Assembly: GCF_900101395.1 (NCBI RefSeq)
Contig: NZ_FMZO01000029.1
Span: 1 to 44,612, forward strand
Length of the DNA stretch: 44,612 nucleotides
Reading direction: 5' to 3'
DNA from: Niabella drilacis
Lineage (GTDB): Bacteria; Bacteroidota; Bacteroidia; Chitinophagales; Chitinophagaceae
In this document: positions 1 to 8,271 of the stretch, one piece after another
Position numbering within the stretch: the first letter of the stretch is position 1
How the letters are laid out: every line of letters starts with the position of its first letter
The notes under the pieces: generated by a model
Seen by the model: the letters and a program-made list of their open reading frames with translations, nothing else
The model's database searches: none
What the model was told of the DNA's origin: nothing
Translations under genes and position numbers: made by a program

Positions 1-30
1 AAGTGCCTCGTGTTTATAGCAAGATATTAA

Positions 31-191
31 GAGCCTGTTTAAAATTCATTCAATGGCTTTATTATGGCTGTTTTGGGCTGCAACTGCGTTAAATTTTTCG
101 CCATAGTGGCCTACTATGCCTGCAAAATTTTCCTTGTTTCGCTCCAAAATAGCTTCATAATAAATTCCATCAATAAAATTTAAACAGGCTC
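31..191. mobile_element. MITE-like palindromic element, no coding capacity
   Basis: A 161-bp near-perfect inverted repeat. The left end begins GAGCCTGTTTAAA at 31 and the right end closes with TTTAAACAGGCTC at 191. The arms match, with small gaps, almost to a centre at the GGCC of 108-111. It is flanked by TAA on both sides (28-30 and 192-194), which looks like a 3-bp target duplication. GAGCCTGTT-type ends and a TNA duplication resemble the IS1031 group of the IS5 family, so it may be a non-autonomous derivative; that link is from memory. The reading frames across it are by-products of the palindrome. Confidence 0.65.
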
Positions 192-254
192 TAAAGGGGA
201 AACCCCGGCTCCTGTAGGAGCCGCGTAAAATTTCGGGCCCAACAAACACGCGGC

Positions 255-345
255 TCCAAAAGAACCCGGGGGGATAAAACAGCAGATTACTATAAACACG
301 CTGCTCCTCCGGAGCTGAACAATGCTGAAATTAGATGCGTTTGCC
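255..345. repeat. Intergenic palindromic repeat, copy A (partial)
   Basis: The sequence AAAAGAACCCGG, then TAAACACG, GGAGCTGA and GCTGAAATTAGATGCGTTTG, recurs with small changes at 23697-23830, and its outer arm recurs at 15249-15425. The conserved right arm is a variant of GCTGAAAT(Y)GATGCGTTTGCC. This copy lacks a clear left arm; just upstream lie nested inverted repeats (GGCTCC 207-212 with GGAGCC 217-222, and GGAGCCGCG 217-225 with CGCGGCTCC 250-258). It lies upstream of the DUF3472 gene, and the longest reading frame of that gene would start inside it, which argues for the downstream start. Confidence 0.55.
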
Positions 346-423
346 CGGTCCGATGCAATCGGTTGTGCAGCCGAATCACCGGGTTTCACAATATATTCGC
401 ATACACACAAAAAATTACGCTTT

Positions 424-1701
424 ATGAACCGTTCCATAAAAGGATTGTTTGCAGGATTGCTGTTTTCTTCTGCTGTTATCAATGCCCAGACCGTAACCGT
501 TCCTATGGGAGGGAACGCCTGGGCACAGGAAAGAACAGGAGATGGGCTGAGGATCCGCAATAACGGGGTTTCTAACTGGACGAAAACCGGTGACGGCTTT
601 ACGGCCTATATACGGGTAACACAGCCCGGCACCCTTAAACTGTGGCTGGAGACCGGTGCCGTTGACGGCAGTCCCCAAATAACAGTATCCCTGTTTGGAC
701 AGGCCCGTAAGGCAACCCTGAAAAACGGGGCTTCTTCTTTTTATATCGGGGAATGGAATATAAAAGACAGCGGCTATGTGCCTGTTATAGTAAAGGGTAT
801 CAAAAAAGAGGGCTGTTGTTTTCCCGATGTAACAGCATTAAAGCTGGAGGGGTCCGCCCTTACCGATAAAGCCAGTTATACAAAGAACAATGAAGGCAGC
901 TTTTTTCATTGGGGAAGAAGAGGTCCTTCTGTACATATGGGTTACCAGCTACCCAAAGATGTGGATGCCGAGTGGTTCTATAATGAGGTAACGGTACCCA
1001 CAGGAAATGATGTGATCGGTTCTTATTTTATGGCCAATGGTTTTGGAGAGGGCTATTTTGGAATGCAGGTAAACTCCGCAACCGAACGCCGCATCCTTTT
1101 TTCTGTATGGAGCCCTTACCAGACTGATGATCCAAAACAGATCCCGGAAGACCATAAGATCAAAATGCTGAAAAAAGGCGAAGGCGTTTACAATGGTGAG
1201 TTTGGCAATGAGGGCTCCGGCGGCCAAAGCATCCTGCGGTACAACTGGAAGGCTGCTACTACCTATAAGTTCCTGCTGCATGTAGTACCGGATGGCGACA
1301 GTCATACCATTTATACCGCTTATTTTTACGATGGGGCAAAGAACACCTGGCTGCTGGTGGCCAGCTTCCGGCGCCCCAAACTGGCTACCTACCTGAAACG
1401 ACCCCATTCCTTCCTGGAGAATTTTAGTCCGGACCAGGGTAATATTGAGCGTAAAGTGTTTTTTGGAAACCAGTGGGTGCGCGATAGCAAGGGCAACTGG
1501 CACGAACTTACCAAAGCGCGTTTTACTGCTGATAATACGGCACGCGTAGGATATCGCAAAGATTACGCAGGTGGTGTAAAGGGGCAACAGTTCTACCTGA
1601 GGAATTGCGGTTTCTTTAATGATTATGTTCCTTACGATACGATGATCGAACGTCAGCCCACGGGCATAGCGCCACAAATCAATTTCAGCGCACTACCATA
1701 A
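424..1701 (+). CDS. Secreted DUF3472 (with DUF5077-like N-terminus) protein
   Basis: This 425-residue protein begins with a signal peptide (MNRSIKGLF then a hydrophobic stretch ending SSAVINAQ). Residues about 20-140 form a beta-rich domain of the DUF5077 type. The remainder, including FFHWGRRGPSVHMGY, YFGMQVNS and the C-terminal FYLRNCGFFNDY, reads as a DUF3472 domain. Such proteins are exported in Bacteroidota and often sit near glycan-degrading loci; no enzyme activity is established. The frame is open further upstream to 322, but that extension lies in the repeat and would bury the signal peptide, so the ATG at 424 is preferred. A strong terminator follows directly, so the gene is probably monocistronic. 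Confidence 0.8.
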   Translation: MNRSIKGLFAGLLFSSAVINAQTVTVPMGGNAWAQERTGDGLRIRNNGVSNWTKTGDGFTAYIRVTQPGTLKLWLETGAVDGSPQITVSLFGQARKATLKNGASSFYIGEWNIKDSGYVPVIVKGIKKEGCCFPDVTALKLEGSALTDKASYTKNNEGSFFHWGRRGPSVHMGYQLPKDVDAEWFYNEVTVPTGNDVIGSYFMANGFGEGYFGMQVNSATERRILFSVWSPYQTDDPKQIPEDHKIKMLKKGEGVYNGEFGNEGSGGQSILRYNWKAATTYKFLLHVVPDGDSHTIYTAYFYDGAKNTWLLVASFRRPKLATYLKRPHSFLENFSPDQGNIERKVFFGNQWVRDSKGNWHELTKARFTADNTARVGYRKDYAGGVKGQQFYLRNCGFFNDYVPYDTMIERQPTGIAPQINFSALP

Positions 1702-1721
1702 GACCGCTACGACATTTTTGT

Positions 1722-1755
1722 AAAGCCATCGCTTAAAAACGGCGATGGCTTTTTT
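1722..1755 (+). terminator. Rho-independent terminator after the DUF3472 gene
   Basis: AAGCCATCGC (1723-1732) pairs with GCGATGGCTT (1742-1751) around an 8-base loop and runs into a T tract. It lies 20 bases after the stop of the DUF3472 gene and separates it from the SAM riboswitch locus. Confidence 0.85.
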
Positions 1756-1791
1756 AAAAAACGAATAGTCTACCTGTTTTGTAGAAATTTA

Positions 1792-1823
1792 TTTTGCTGC
1801 TAATGGTTTAGCTACTACCTTTG
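1792..1823 (+). promoter_or_regulatory. Bacteroidota-type promoter for the riboswitch locus
   Basis: A perfect match to the Bacteroidota -7 element TAnnTTTG (TACCTTTG, 1816-1823) lies 19 bases after a TTTTG (-33 element, TTG at 1794-1796). Transcription would begin around 1827-1832, just before the riboswitch P1 stem. The spacing fits the known consensus for this phylum. Confidence 0.7.
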
Positions 1824-1840
1824 CTTTGTCTTAAGCAGAC

Positions 1841-1939
1841 AACTTATCAAGAAAGACTGAGGGAAATGGCCCTGGGACGTCTTAGCAACCACCAGCATAG
1901 GAGCGGTGCTACATCCATCCAAAAAAGGAAAGATAAGTG
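1841..1939 (+). promoter_or_regulatory. SAM-I (S-box) riboswitch
   Basis: The P1 stem is ACTTATC (1842-1848) with GATAAGT (1932-1938). Inside are the S-box hallmarks in order: AAGAAAGACTGAGGGA, TGGCCCTGGGACGTCTTAGC (P2, AAGAC pairing with GTCTT), the invariant GCAACC, a P3 hairpin AGCAT...GGTGCTA, and a final TCC/GGA stem before the closing GATAAG. S-box RNAs bind S-adenosylmethionine and usually lower expression of sulfur-amino-acid genes when SAM is high. No textbook terminator follows immediately. Instead there is a long leader with a Met/Cys-rich small ORF and, further on, a SusC-type receptor, so the output may be attenuation or translational control rather than simple termination. Confidence 0.9.
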
Positions 1940-2015
1940 GTCGTCAATGTTTCTGCATTGTCTTTATCCACGATTTTCTTTCCATAACTAATTTTTTAAA
2001 CGGCAATTTTTGAAC

Positions 2016-2141
2016 ATGAACACAAAAATGCAATCGTCGGGGTATGGCCATGCGTCTCCCAATTGCCGGCAGAAGAACTGTCGTAACATACAAACAGGGC
2101 AACCCGCTGCCATGATGATGGCATGTTGTTGCTGCTGCTGA
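2016..2141 (+). CDS. Leader peptide ending Met-Met-Met-Ala-Cys5
   Basis: A 41-codon ORF starting ATG AAC ACA and ending MMMACCCCC followed by TGA (ATG codons at 2112, 2115, 2118; Cys codons 2124-2138). Two more Cys lie mid-peptide in NCRQKNCR. It sits between the SAM riboswitch and the SusC gene, about 100 bases before the SusC start. A run of codons for the very amino acids whose metabolism the riboswitch senses is the mark of an attenuator leader peptide. Polycysteine leader ORFs acting as Cys-responsive attenuators are known in mycobacteria. A small secreted or metal-binding peptide is less likely because there is no signal sequence. Expression is inferred. Confidence 0.6.
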   Translation: MNTKMQSSGYGHASPNCRQKNCRNIQTGQPAAMMMACCCCC

Positions 2142-2173
2142 TCTTCATTCCTTTTTCATTTTAGTTTCAAATA

Positions 2174-2211
2174 ACGGCCGGGAGCCGGAGGACCCCCTAT
2201 GCCCCGGCCGT
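2174..2211 (+). promoter_or_regulatory. GC-rich hairpin in the leader of the SusC gene
   Basis: ACGGCCGGG (2174-2182) pairs perfectly with CCCGGCCGT (2203-2211) over a 20-base loop. It lies 33 bases after the leader-peptide stop and 33 bases before the SusC start. No T tract follows, so it is not a classical terminator. It could block or release translation or RNA decay depending on ribosome position in the leader ORF. Confidence 0.5.
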
Positions 2212-2244
2212 AGCCATCCGAATATTTTAAAACAAAACGCAACG

Positions 2245-5200
2245 ATGAACCAATTTCTAAGACAGATGATTTATGCAGTACTGCTTCTTTTCCCGTTATT
2301 GGGTACTGCACAATCGGCAACCATTACGGGAAGGGTACAGGAACAACTGTCCGGCAGCCCTTTGGCAGGGGTAACGGTAGAGGTTTCAGGAACCAACCGC
2401 CGCACGCTTACCGACGAACAGGGACGTTTTTCGATAGCGGCCGGACCGCATGCGATCCTGCTATTTTCTTATGTGGGATATGCCAACCGCCAGGTAAATA
2501 CCGATACCATACAGGGGAACCTGCTGGTACCGCTGCAAAGCTCCAATACAGCGCTTGATGAAGTAGTGGTAACCGCGCTGGGTGTAACCAAAGCAAAAAA
2601 ATCCCTGGGATATGCCACACAGGAGTTAAAGGCAAAGGATATTTCCGAGGCAAAAGAAACCAATATTGTAAATGCCCTGGCGGGAAAGATCGCCGGGGTA
2701 CGTATTACCAATACGCAAGGCGATATGGGATCCTCGCGGATCGTGATACGGGGTGAAACCTCTATCGCCGGGAATAACCAGCCGCTTTTTGTAGTGGACG
2801 GGATCCCGGTAGATAACTCACAGCTGGGTGCCGGAGGCTCGCGGGATTTCCGCAATGCGATTGCGGATCTGAACCCGGAAGATATTGAGACCATCAGCGT
2901 ACTGAAGGGGCCCAATGCCGCGGCGCTTTATGGTTCGCGCGCAGCACAGGGCGTGATATTGATCAAAACAAAAACCGGCCGGGGTAAAAAAGGGTTGGGG
3001 ATTACCTTAAATTCCAACGTGAATATTGCCAGCCTGCTGATCCTGCCGGAGTATCAGAATGTTTTCGGACAGGGCTCCGAAGCTAAGTTCAGCTATGTGG
3101 ATGGCAAGGGGAGCGGGGATAATGATGGAGTGGATGAAAGCTGGGGCCCAAAGATGGATGGACGGCTCATTCCCCAGTTCTATTCCAATGGAGAGCCGGT
3201 ACCCTTTGTACCGCATCCCAACAATGTGCGCGACTATTTCCGGAACGGTGTTACCTATAGTAACGGTATCGCCCTGGCAAATGCCGGAGATAACTATGAC
3301 TACCGTATTTCTTATAACAACGAAAAGCAGCTGGGGGTGGTGCCCAATAGTGAAGCCAGGAAAAACAACCTGTCTTTTAATGCCAGCTACAATGTAACAC
3401 CCAAATTAAAAGTAGGCGTAAATGCCAATTATATTGTGAATAACGCGCCCAACCTGCCGGGGGCCGGTGGTAAACGGGCTACCAGTACCATGCTTCAGTT
3501 TACCTGGTTTGGCCGGCAGGTAGATATCGGCCGGCTAAAGAACTATAAGGACGCCAACGGCAACGGCATCAACTGGAACAACAGTTATTACAGCAACCCG
3601 TACTGGATCGCCTATGAGAACACGGTAAGCCAGCGGCGCAACCGGATCATCGGGAACGTGAATGTCAACTATGCCATTCTCGACGGACTGAGCGCCAACT
3701 TCCGTACCGGTACCGATTATTATAACGACCGCCGTAAACTCCGGGTGGCCTATGGTACCAACGGTACACCTTTTGGCTCTTACGAAGAAGATGCGTATGG
3801 AGTAAATGAAAATAATACAGAGGCCACGCTCCGTTATAATAAAAACATCAACAGCAATTTTAGCCTTGATGCCCTGGGTGGATGGAACCTGCGTACAAAG
3901 ATCTATGAGGAAAATATACAACAGGCGCCCCGCCTGGCAGTGCCGGATGTATATACCCTGGCCAATTCAAGGGATCCGCTGGTATCCAATAATTTTTATT
4001 CCAGGTCAAAGATCTATAGTGCCTTTGCTTCGGCGCAGGTAGGATATAAGAATATTGCCTTTATTAACTTAACCGCCCGTAACGACTGGTCTTCCTCGCT
4101 GCCGGAACAGAACCTGTCCTATTTTTATCCTTCGGTAAATGCCAGCCTGATCCTGTCTGATGCGTTGAACATAAGCAGCAATACGCTGAATTTTCTGAAA
4201 CTGAGAGGCGGATGGTCAAAAGTGGGCAGCTCCGCAGACCCCTACCAGCTGATCAATATCTTTAATTTTAACGCACCATTCCTGGGCAATCCGCAGCTGA
4301 TCACTTCAACAATTGATCTGAACCCTGAGCTCAGATCGGAAACAACCAATTCGGCAGAGGCCGGGTTGGAAGCGGCGTTCTTTAACAACCGGGTACGGCT
4401 GGATCTGAGTGTATACAATACCAATAGCATTGACCAGATCTTAAAAGTGGATGTAACGGCCGCAACCGGCTATAATCAAAAACTGATGAATGCCGGTAAG
4501 ATCAACAATAAAGGCATTGAAGTGCAGCTGGGCCTGATCCCTGTAAAGGGCAGTGATTTTCAATGGAACGTAGACCTGAATTATGCGGCCAACCGGAGCC
4601 GTGTACGGATACTGGATTATGAACAACGGCTGCAGAATTATGTGCTGGGGTCTTACCGCAGCGTACAGGTGCTTGCTTCTGTAGGAAAACCCTATGGTAC
4701 CCTGTTTGGAAATGCATACCTGCGGGATGCACAGGGCAATATTGTTGTAAACAACAGCGGTATTCCGCTGGCGGACCCCAACAAGAAAGTACTGGGTAAA
4801 TTTACGCCGGACTGGGTGGGCGGTATCAGCAACAGTCTTACCTATAAGAATTTCAGTTTTTCCTTCCTGGTAGATGCCAGCATCGGCGGATCCCTGTTTG
4901 CCGGCACCAACTCCACCGGCAGCTATACCGGTGTATTGGCGCTTACCCTTCCGGGCCGGGATGCAGAGCTCGGCGGGCTTAGTTATTACTATCCCGATAA
5001 TAAAAAGATCAATGGTACCAGGGCCGGCACCAGCGGCCCCAACGGGGAAACCGTGTATGATGATGGTATGATCTTTAACGGGGTTACCGCCGGTGGTCAG
5101 GAGAATACCACCATTATCCCGGCCTCCCAGTATTACAAAGCCGCCCGGAGCATTGAAGAGGCATATGTATACGATGCCTCCTATGTAAAGTTAAGAGAAG

Positions 5201-5418
5201 TGAAGCTGGGGTATACCCTGCCACAGCAGTGGATCCGGAAGATCGGTTTTCAGGGGGCTTCCTTTTCGGTAGTGGGCCGTAACCTTTGGATCATTCATAA
5301 AAAAGTACCCAATATCGATCCGGAAGTGGCTTTCAGCACCGGCAATGCGCAGGGACTGGAAGACCTGACGCTTCCAACCGTCCGGAACATCGGATTCAAC
5401 CTGAACCTTAAATTTTAA
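2245..5418 (+). CDS. SusC/RagA-type TonB-dependent outer-membrane receptor
   Basis: At 1057 residues this is a full-length SusC-type protein. Order: signal peptide (1 to about 23), carboxypeptidase-D regulatory-like beta domain (about 25-105, ITGRVQEQLSGSPLAGVTV), TonB-box region (LDEVVVTALGV), plug domain (about 120-245, with LFVVDGIPVDNS and the motif LKGPNAAALYGSRAAQGVI), then the 22-strand barrel ending NIGFNLNLKF. It would import a large substrate across the outer membrane, powered by TonB-ExbBD, together with the SusD-type lipoprotein that starts 11 bases after its stop. The upstream SAM riboswitch and Met/Cys-rich leader suggest that the substrate supplies sulfur amino acids, for example peptides or a sulfur compound; that is inference. 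No glycoside hydrolase lies in this operon. Confidence 0.93.
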   Translation: MNQFLRQMIYAVLLLFPLLGTAQSATITGRVQEQLSGSPLAGVTVEVSGTNRRTLTDEQGRFSIAAGPHAILLFSYVGYANRQVNTDTIQGNLLVPLQSSNTALDEVVVTALGVTKAKKSLGYATQELKAKDISEAKETNIVNALAGKIAGVRITNTQGDMGSSRIVIRGETSIAGNNQPLFVVDGIPVDNSQLGAGGSRDFRNAIADLNPEDIETISVLKGPNAAALYGSRAAQGVILIKTKTGRGKKGLGITLNSNVNIASLLILPEYQNVFGQGSEAKFSYVDGKGSGDNDGVDESWGPKMDGRLIPQFYSNGEPVPFVPHPNNVRDYFRNGVTYSNGIALANAGDNYDYRISYNNEKQLGVVPNSEARKNNLSFNASYNVTPKLKVGVNANYIVNNAPNLPGAGGKRATSTMLQFTWFGRQVDIGRLKNYKDANGNGINWNNSYYSNPYWIAYENTVSQRRNRIIGNVNVNYAILDGLSANFRTGTDYYNDRRKLRVAYGTNGTPFGSYEEDAYGVNENNTEATLRYNKNINSNFSLDALGGWNLRTKIYEENIQQAPRLAVPDVYTLANSRDPLVSNNFYSRSKIYSAFASAQVGYKNIAFINLTARNDWSSSLPEQNLSYFYPSVNASLILSDALNISSNTLNFLKLRGGWSKVGSSADPYQLINIFNFNAPFLGNPQLITSTIDLNPELRSETTNSAEAGLEAAFFNNRVRLDLSVYNTNSIDQILKVDVTAATGYNQKLMNAGKINNKGIEVQLGLIPVKGSDFQWNVDLNYAANRSRVRILDYEQRLQNYVLGSYRSVQVLASVGKPYGTLFGNAYLRDAQGNIVVNNSGIPLADPNKKVLGKFTPDWVGGISNSLTYKNFSFSFLVDASIGGSLFAGTNSTGSYTGVLALTLPGRDAELGGLSYYYPDNKKINGTRAGTSGPNGETVYDDGMIFNGVTAGGQENTTIIPASQYYKAARSIEEAYVYDASYVKLREVKLGYTLPQQWIRKIGFQGASFSVVGRNLWIIHKKVPNIDPEVAFSTGNAQGLEDLTLPTVRNIGFNLNLKF

Positions 5419-5429
5419 AACCGGCAGCT

Positions 5430-6872
5430 ATGTTTAAGAATATCATTACACTATTTATTATTTTAATTACGCTTTTCGTTACCGCCTGCAAAAAGAACCT
5501 GGCGGAGATCAACCGGAACCCCAATGCAGTGGAGGATCCGCAGCCGGATTATCTTTTAACGGCGGCAGAAAAAACGGCTGCGGATAATTACTGGGGTGCC
5601 GATAATAATTTTAATTCCAGTTTGCTGCTCATCCAGCACTGGGCCAAGATCCAGTATACAGAACCCGACCGGTATATCTTCAGTAACAGCAGCTTTACCT
5701 CACTGTGGAACACCGGCTATGCGCAGGTAATCACCAACCTCAATACGATTATCCGGTTCCCTGACGAAAAAGCCAATAAGAATTATAAGGCGGTAGCAAC
5801 GATTTTGAGGTCCTGGACCTTTCAGCTGCTGACCGATGCGTATGGAGCTATTCCCTATAAGGAGTCCGGAAAAATAAAGGAAACCCTTACCCCGGTATAT
5901 GATTCGCAAAAGGAGGTATACTTTGGGTTGCTGGATGAGCTAAAAACCGCTGCAGATGCATTGGATCCCGCTGCCGGCAGCATTTCCGGGGATGTTTTGT
6001 TTGGCGGTAGCCTGGACGGCTGGAAAAAATTTGCGCGGGCGCTCCGGTTGCGCATCGCCCTGCGTATTGCCGACCGGGAACCGGAAAAAGCCCGGGAAGT
6101 GATCAGTGAAGTAACGGCCAGTCTCTCTCTGCTGATCGCCGGTAACGGGGAAGCGGCCAGATTGGTCTATGATAAACCTCCGTTGCAAAACCCCATGGCC
6201 GCCTGGTTTTCAACCCGGGACGATTACCGGGTGGGCAAAACCATTATCGATAAATTATATGCGCTGAACGATCCCCGGCTGGCGGTATTTGCTGATAAAC
6301 CTGCCGATCTTTCGGTTACCAATTACGTAGGTGTGCCCAGCGGGCTCACCAATAGTGACGCCAACAACCTGGGATTTTCAAAAACATCAAAACCGGATTC
6401 GGTATTTTTCCGCTCGGATGCCAATCCTGCCATGATCCTGAGTTATCCGGAAGTGCTGTTTAACCTGGCTGAGGCTGCTGCGCGGGGATTGTATAACGGT
6501 AACGCTGCAGACCTGTACAAACAGGCGGTAACCGCTTCCTTGCAGCAATACCAGATCGCCGATAATACGGTGATCAGTACATACCTCAATCAGCCTGCGG
6601 TGGCCTACAACCCCGCAAACTATAAAAAGTCCATTGGCGAGCAAAAATGGATCGCACTTTATGGACAGGGACTGGAAGCTTTTGCAGAGTGGCGCCGGCT
6701 GGATTATCCGCAACTGGCACCGGGAGCATCTGGGGTACTGGATGGAAAGATACCGGTGCGGTTTATTTATCCCGGCACGGAGCAATCGCTCAATGGCGCT
6801 AATTATAAAGCCGCAGTGGCGGCCCAGGGTACAGATAACCTGCTTACAAAGTTGTGGTTTGATGTAAACTGA
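5430..6872 (+). CDS. SusD/RagB-type lipoprotein (SusD-like_2 class)
   Basis: This 480-residue lipoprotein has a type II signal (MFKNIITLF...FVTAC, lipobox Cys at about residue 20) and continues with the NRNPNAVEDPQPDYLL start typical of the SusD-like_2 family, which is distinct from the glycan-type SusD fold variants. Near the C-terminus, IGEQKWIALYGQGLEAFAEWRRL is a conserved feature of the class. It would cap the SusC-type barrel and capture the substrate at the cell surface. It is co-transcribed with the receptor (11-base gap). Members of this class often partner receptors for non-polysaccharide substrates, in keeping with the sulfur-linked regulation seen upstream. Confidence 0.9.
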   Translation: MFKNIITLFIILITLFVTACKKNLAEINRNPNAVEDPQPDYLLTAAEKTAADNYWGADNNFNSSLLLIQHWAKIQYTEPDRYIFSNSSFTSLWNTGYAQVITNLNTIIRFPDEKANKNYKAVATILRSWTFQLLTDAYGAIPYKESGKIKETLTPVYDSQKEVYFGLLDELKTAADALDPAAGSISGDVLFGGSLDGWKKFARALRLRIALRIADREPEKAREVISEVTASLSLLIAGNGEAARLVYDKPPLQNPMAAWFSTRDDYRVGKTIIDKLYALNDPRLAVFADKPADLSVTNYVGVPSGLTNSDANNLGFSKTSKPDSVFFRSDANPAMILSYPEVLFNLAEAAARGLYNGNAADLYKQAVTASLQQYQIADNTVISTYLNQPAVAYNPANYKKSIGEQKWIALYGQGLEAFAEWRRLDYPQLAPGASGVLDGKIPVRFIYPGTEQSLNGANYKAAVAAQGTDNLLTKLWFDVN

Positions 6873-6890
6873 TCATCTGGTAGCTGTTTC

Positions 6891-6938
6891 GTTGCCTGAA
6901 CTTTTAGGTTCAACCAAATAACAGGCAACATTGTTTTA
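6891..6938 (+). terminator. Possible weak terminator or processing hairpin after the SusD gene
   Basis: GTTGCCTG (6891-6898) pairs perfectly with CAGGCAAC (6922-6929), followed by ATTGTTTTAAT. A small inner stem (TGAAC with GTTCA) is possible. It could reduce read-through into the thioredoxin gene, which starts 97 bases later. Confidence 0.4.
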
Positions 6939-7026
6939 ATATCGACAGATTGGGGCCGGGCAGAACAAAAAAAGGAAATTTTTAGCCGGTCTTCACCAGC
7001 TTCGCTTTAATATAAAAGAATTATAA

Positions 7027-8271
7027 ATGCATAAAATATACCGATACACCCTTCTCCTATTCATTCTGGCGGCACCGGTGTCAAGCCAGGCTCAAGGGAT
7101 AAAGCCTGGCATCTGGCAGGGGGTACTACAGCGACCGGATGGGCAAAAGATCATCTTTAATTTTGAATCGGCTACACTCAAAGGCAAGCCGGTGTGGTAT
7201 GTGATCAATGCGGGGGAACGCCTGCTGGTAGATGCCATCCGGCAGCGGGGCGATTCGCTCTGGATCCGGATGCCCTTTTTTGCCTCGGGTTTTGCATTGC
7301 AGGTGCAAAAGAACGGAAACCTGAAAGGCCTGTATATAAAAAATTATGGCGTACGGAAGGAGGAGATCCCGTTTTACGCCGCGCACAATGTAACCGAGCG
7401 GTATCCCCGCACCCAACCGCCGGCGGCGGATATCAGCGGGCGATGGGCGGCAACCTTCAATTCCGGCAATGGAAAGACCCAGCAGGCCATCGGTGAATTT
7501 GTGCAGGAAGCTGGTGGCCGGGTCACCGGCACCTTTCTCACTCCTTCGGGAGACTACCGTTACCTGGAAGGATCCGTTAGCGGTGATTCTTTACACCTTT
7601 CCGGCTTTGACGGCGGACATGCATTTGTGTTCACGGCATTATTGAATGATAAAGACAGCATCAGCAAAGCAGCGGTGTACTCCGGGCTAAAAGCCACACA
7701 AAGCTGGACAGCCCGGCGAAACGATACGGTGCAGCTTCCGGACGAAAATACCTATACCAAATTAAGGGAAGGCGAGAGCCGGCTGAATTTCCGGTTCCGG
7801 TCCACCTCCGGTGAATGGGTATCCATTGATGATCCCCGGTATAAAAATAAAGTGGTGATTGTACAGATCCTGGGCTCCTGGTGCCCCAATTGTATGGATG
7901 AAACCGCGTACCTGAGCGATTTTTATGCCCGTAATAAGGCCCGGGGAGTGGAGATCATCGGGCTGGCCTATGAGCGTACGGGGGATTTTGAAGCATCGCG
8001 CAAAGCACTCATCCCTTTTCAGAAGCGATACAATGTTAAATATCCGTTCCTGGTAACGGGCGTAGCGGTCTCCGACGAGCAACGGACAGAAAAAACGCTG
8101 CCCCAGCTGGAAAGTATTAAGGCTTTTCCTACCTCTATTGTGATTGATAAAAAAGGAAATGTGCGGAAAGTCCATTCCGGGTTTAACGGACCGGGCACCG
8201 GGAAACATTATGAGGAATTCAAAAAGGAATTCGAATCCTTTATCGATGGGCTGCTGAACGAACCGTCTTAA
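7027..8271 (+). CDS. TlpA-like secreted thioredoxin with N-terminal beta domains
   Basis: A 414-residue exported protein (signal peptide ending SSQAQG). Residues about 25-230 contain two similar beta-rich segments, GIWQGVLQRPDGQK and GRWAATFNSGNGK. The C-terminal third (about 255-410) is a TlpA/AhpC-type thioredoxin fold with the redox motif WCPNC at Cys286 and Cys289 and the cis-Pro region KAFPTSIVIDKKG. Periplasmic TlpA-like proteins reduce disulfides. It lies 154 bases after the SusD gene on the same strand, so it may belong to the SAM-controlled operon, where a disulfide reductase would suit import of cystine- or Cys-containing substrates; that role is inferred. Confidence 0.85.
   Translation: MHKIYRYTLLLFILAAPVSSQAQGIKPGIWQGVLQRPDGQKIIFNFESATLKGKPVWYVINAGERLLVDAIRQRGDSLWIRMPFFASGFALQVQKNGNLKGLYIKNYGVRKEEIPFYAAHNVTERYPRTQPPAADISGRWAATFNSGNGKTQQAIGEFVQEAGGRVTGTFLTPSGDYRYLEGSVSGDSLHLSGFDGGHAFVFTALLNDKDSISKAAVYSGLKATQSWTARRNDTVQLPDENTYTKLREGESRLNFRFRSTSGEWVSIDDPRYKNKVVIVQILGSWCPNCMDETAYLSDFYARNKARGVEIIGLAYERTGDFEASRKALIPFQKRYNVKYPFLVTGVAVSDEQRTEKTLPQLESIKAFPTSIVIDKKGNVRKVHSGFNGPGTGKHYEEFKKEFESFIDGLLNEPS

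Noticed and set aside
46-560. Reading frames across the first 560 bases, including a longer start at 322 for the DUF3472 gene
   Set aside because: 46-249 lies in the palindromic element, and the 322 start lies in the intergenic repeat and would bury a clear signal peptide at 424.
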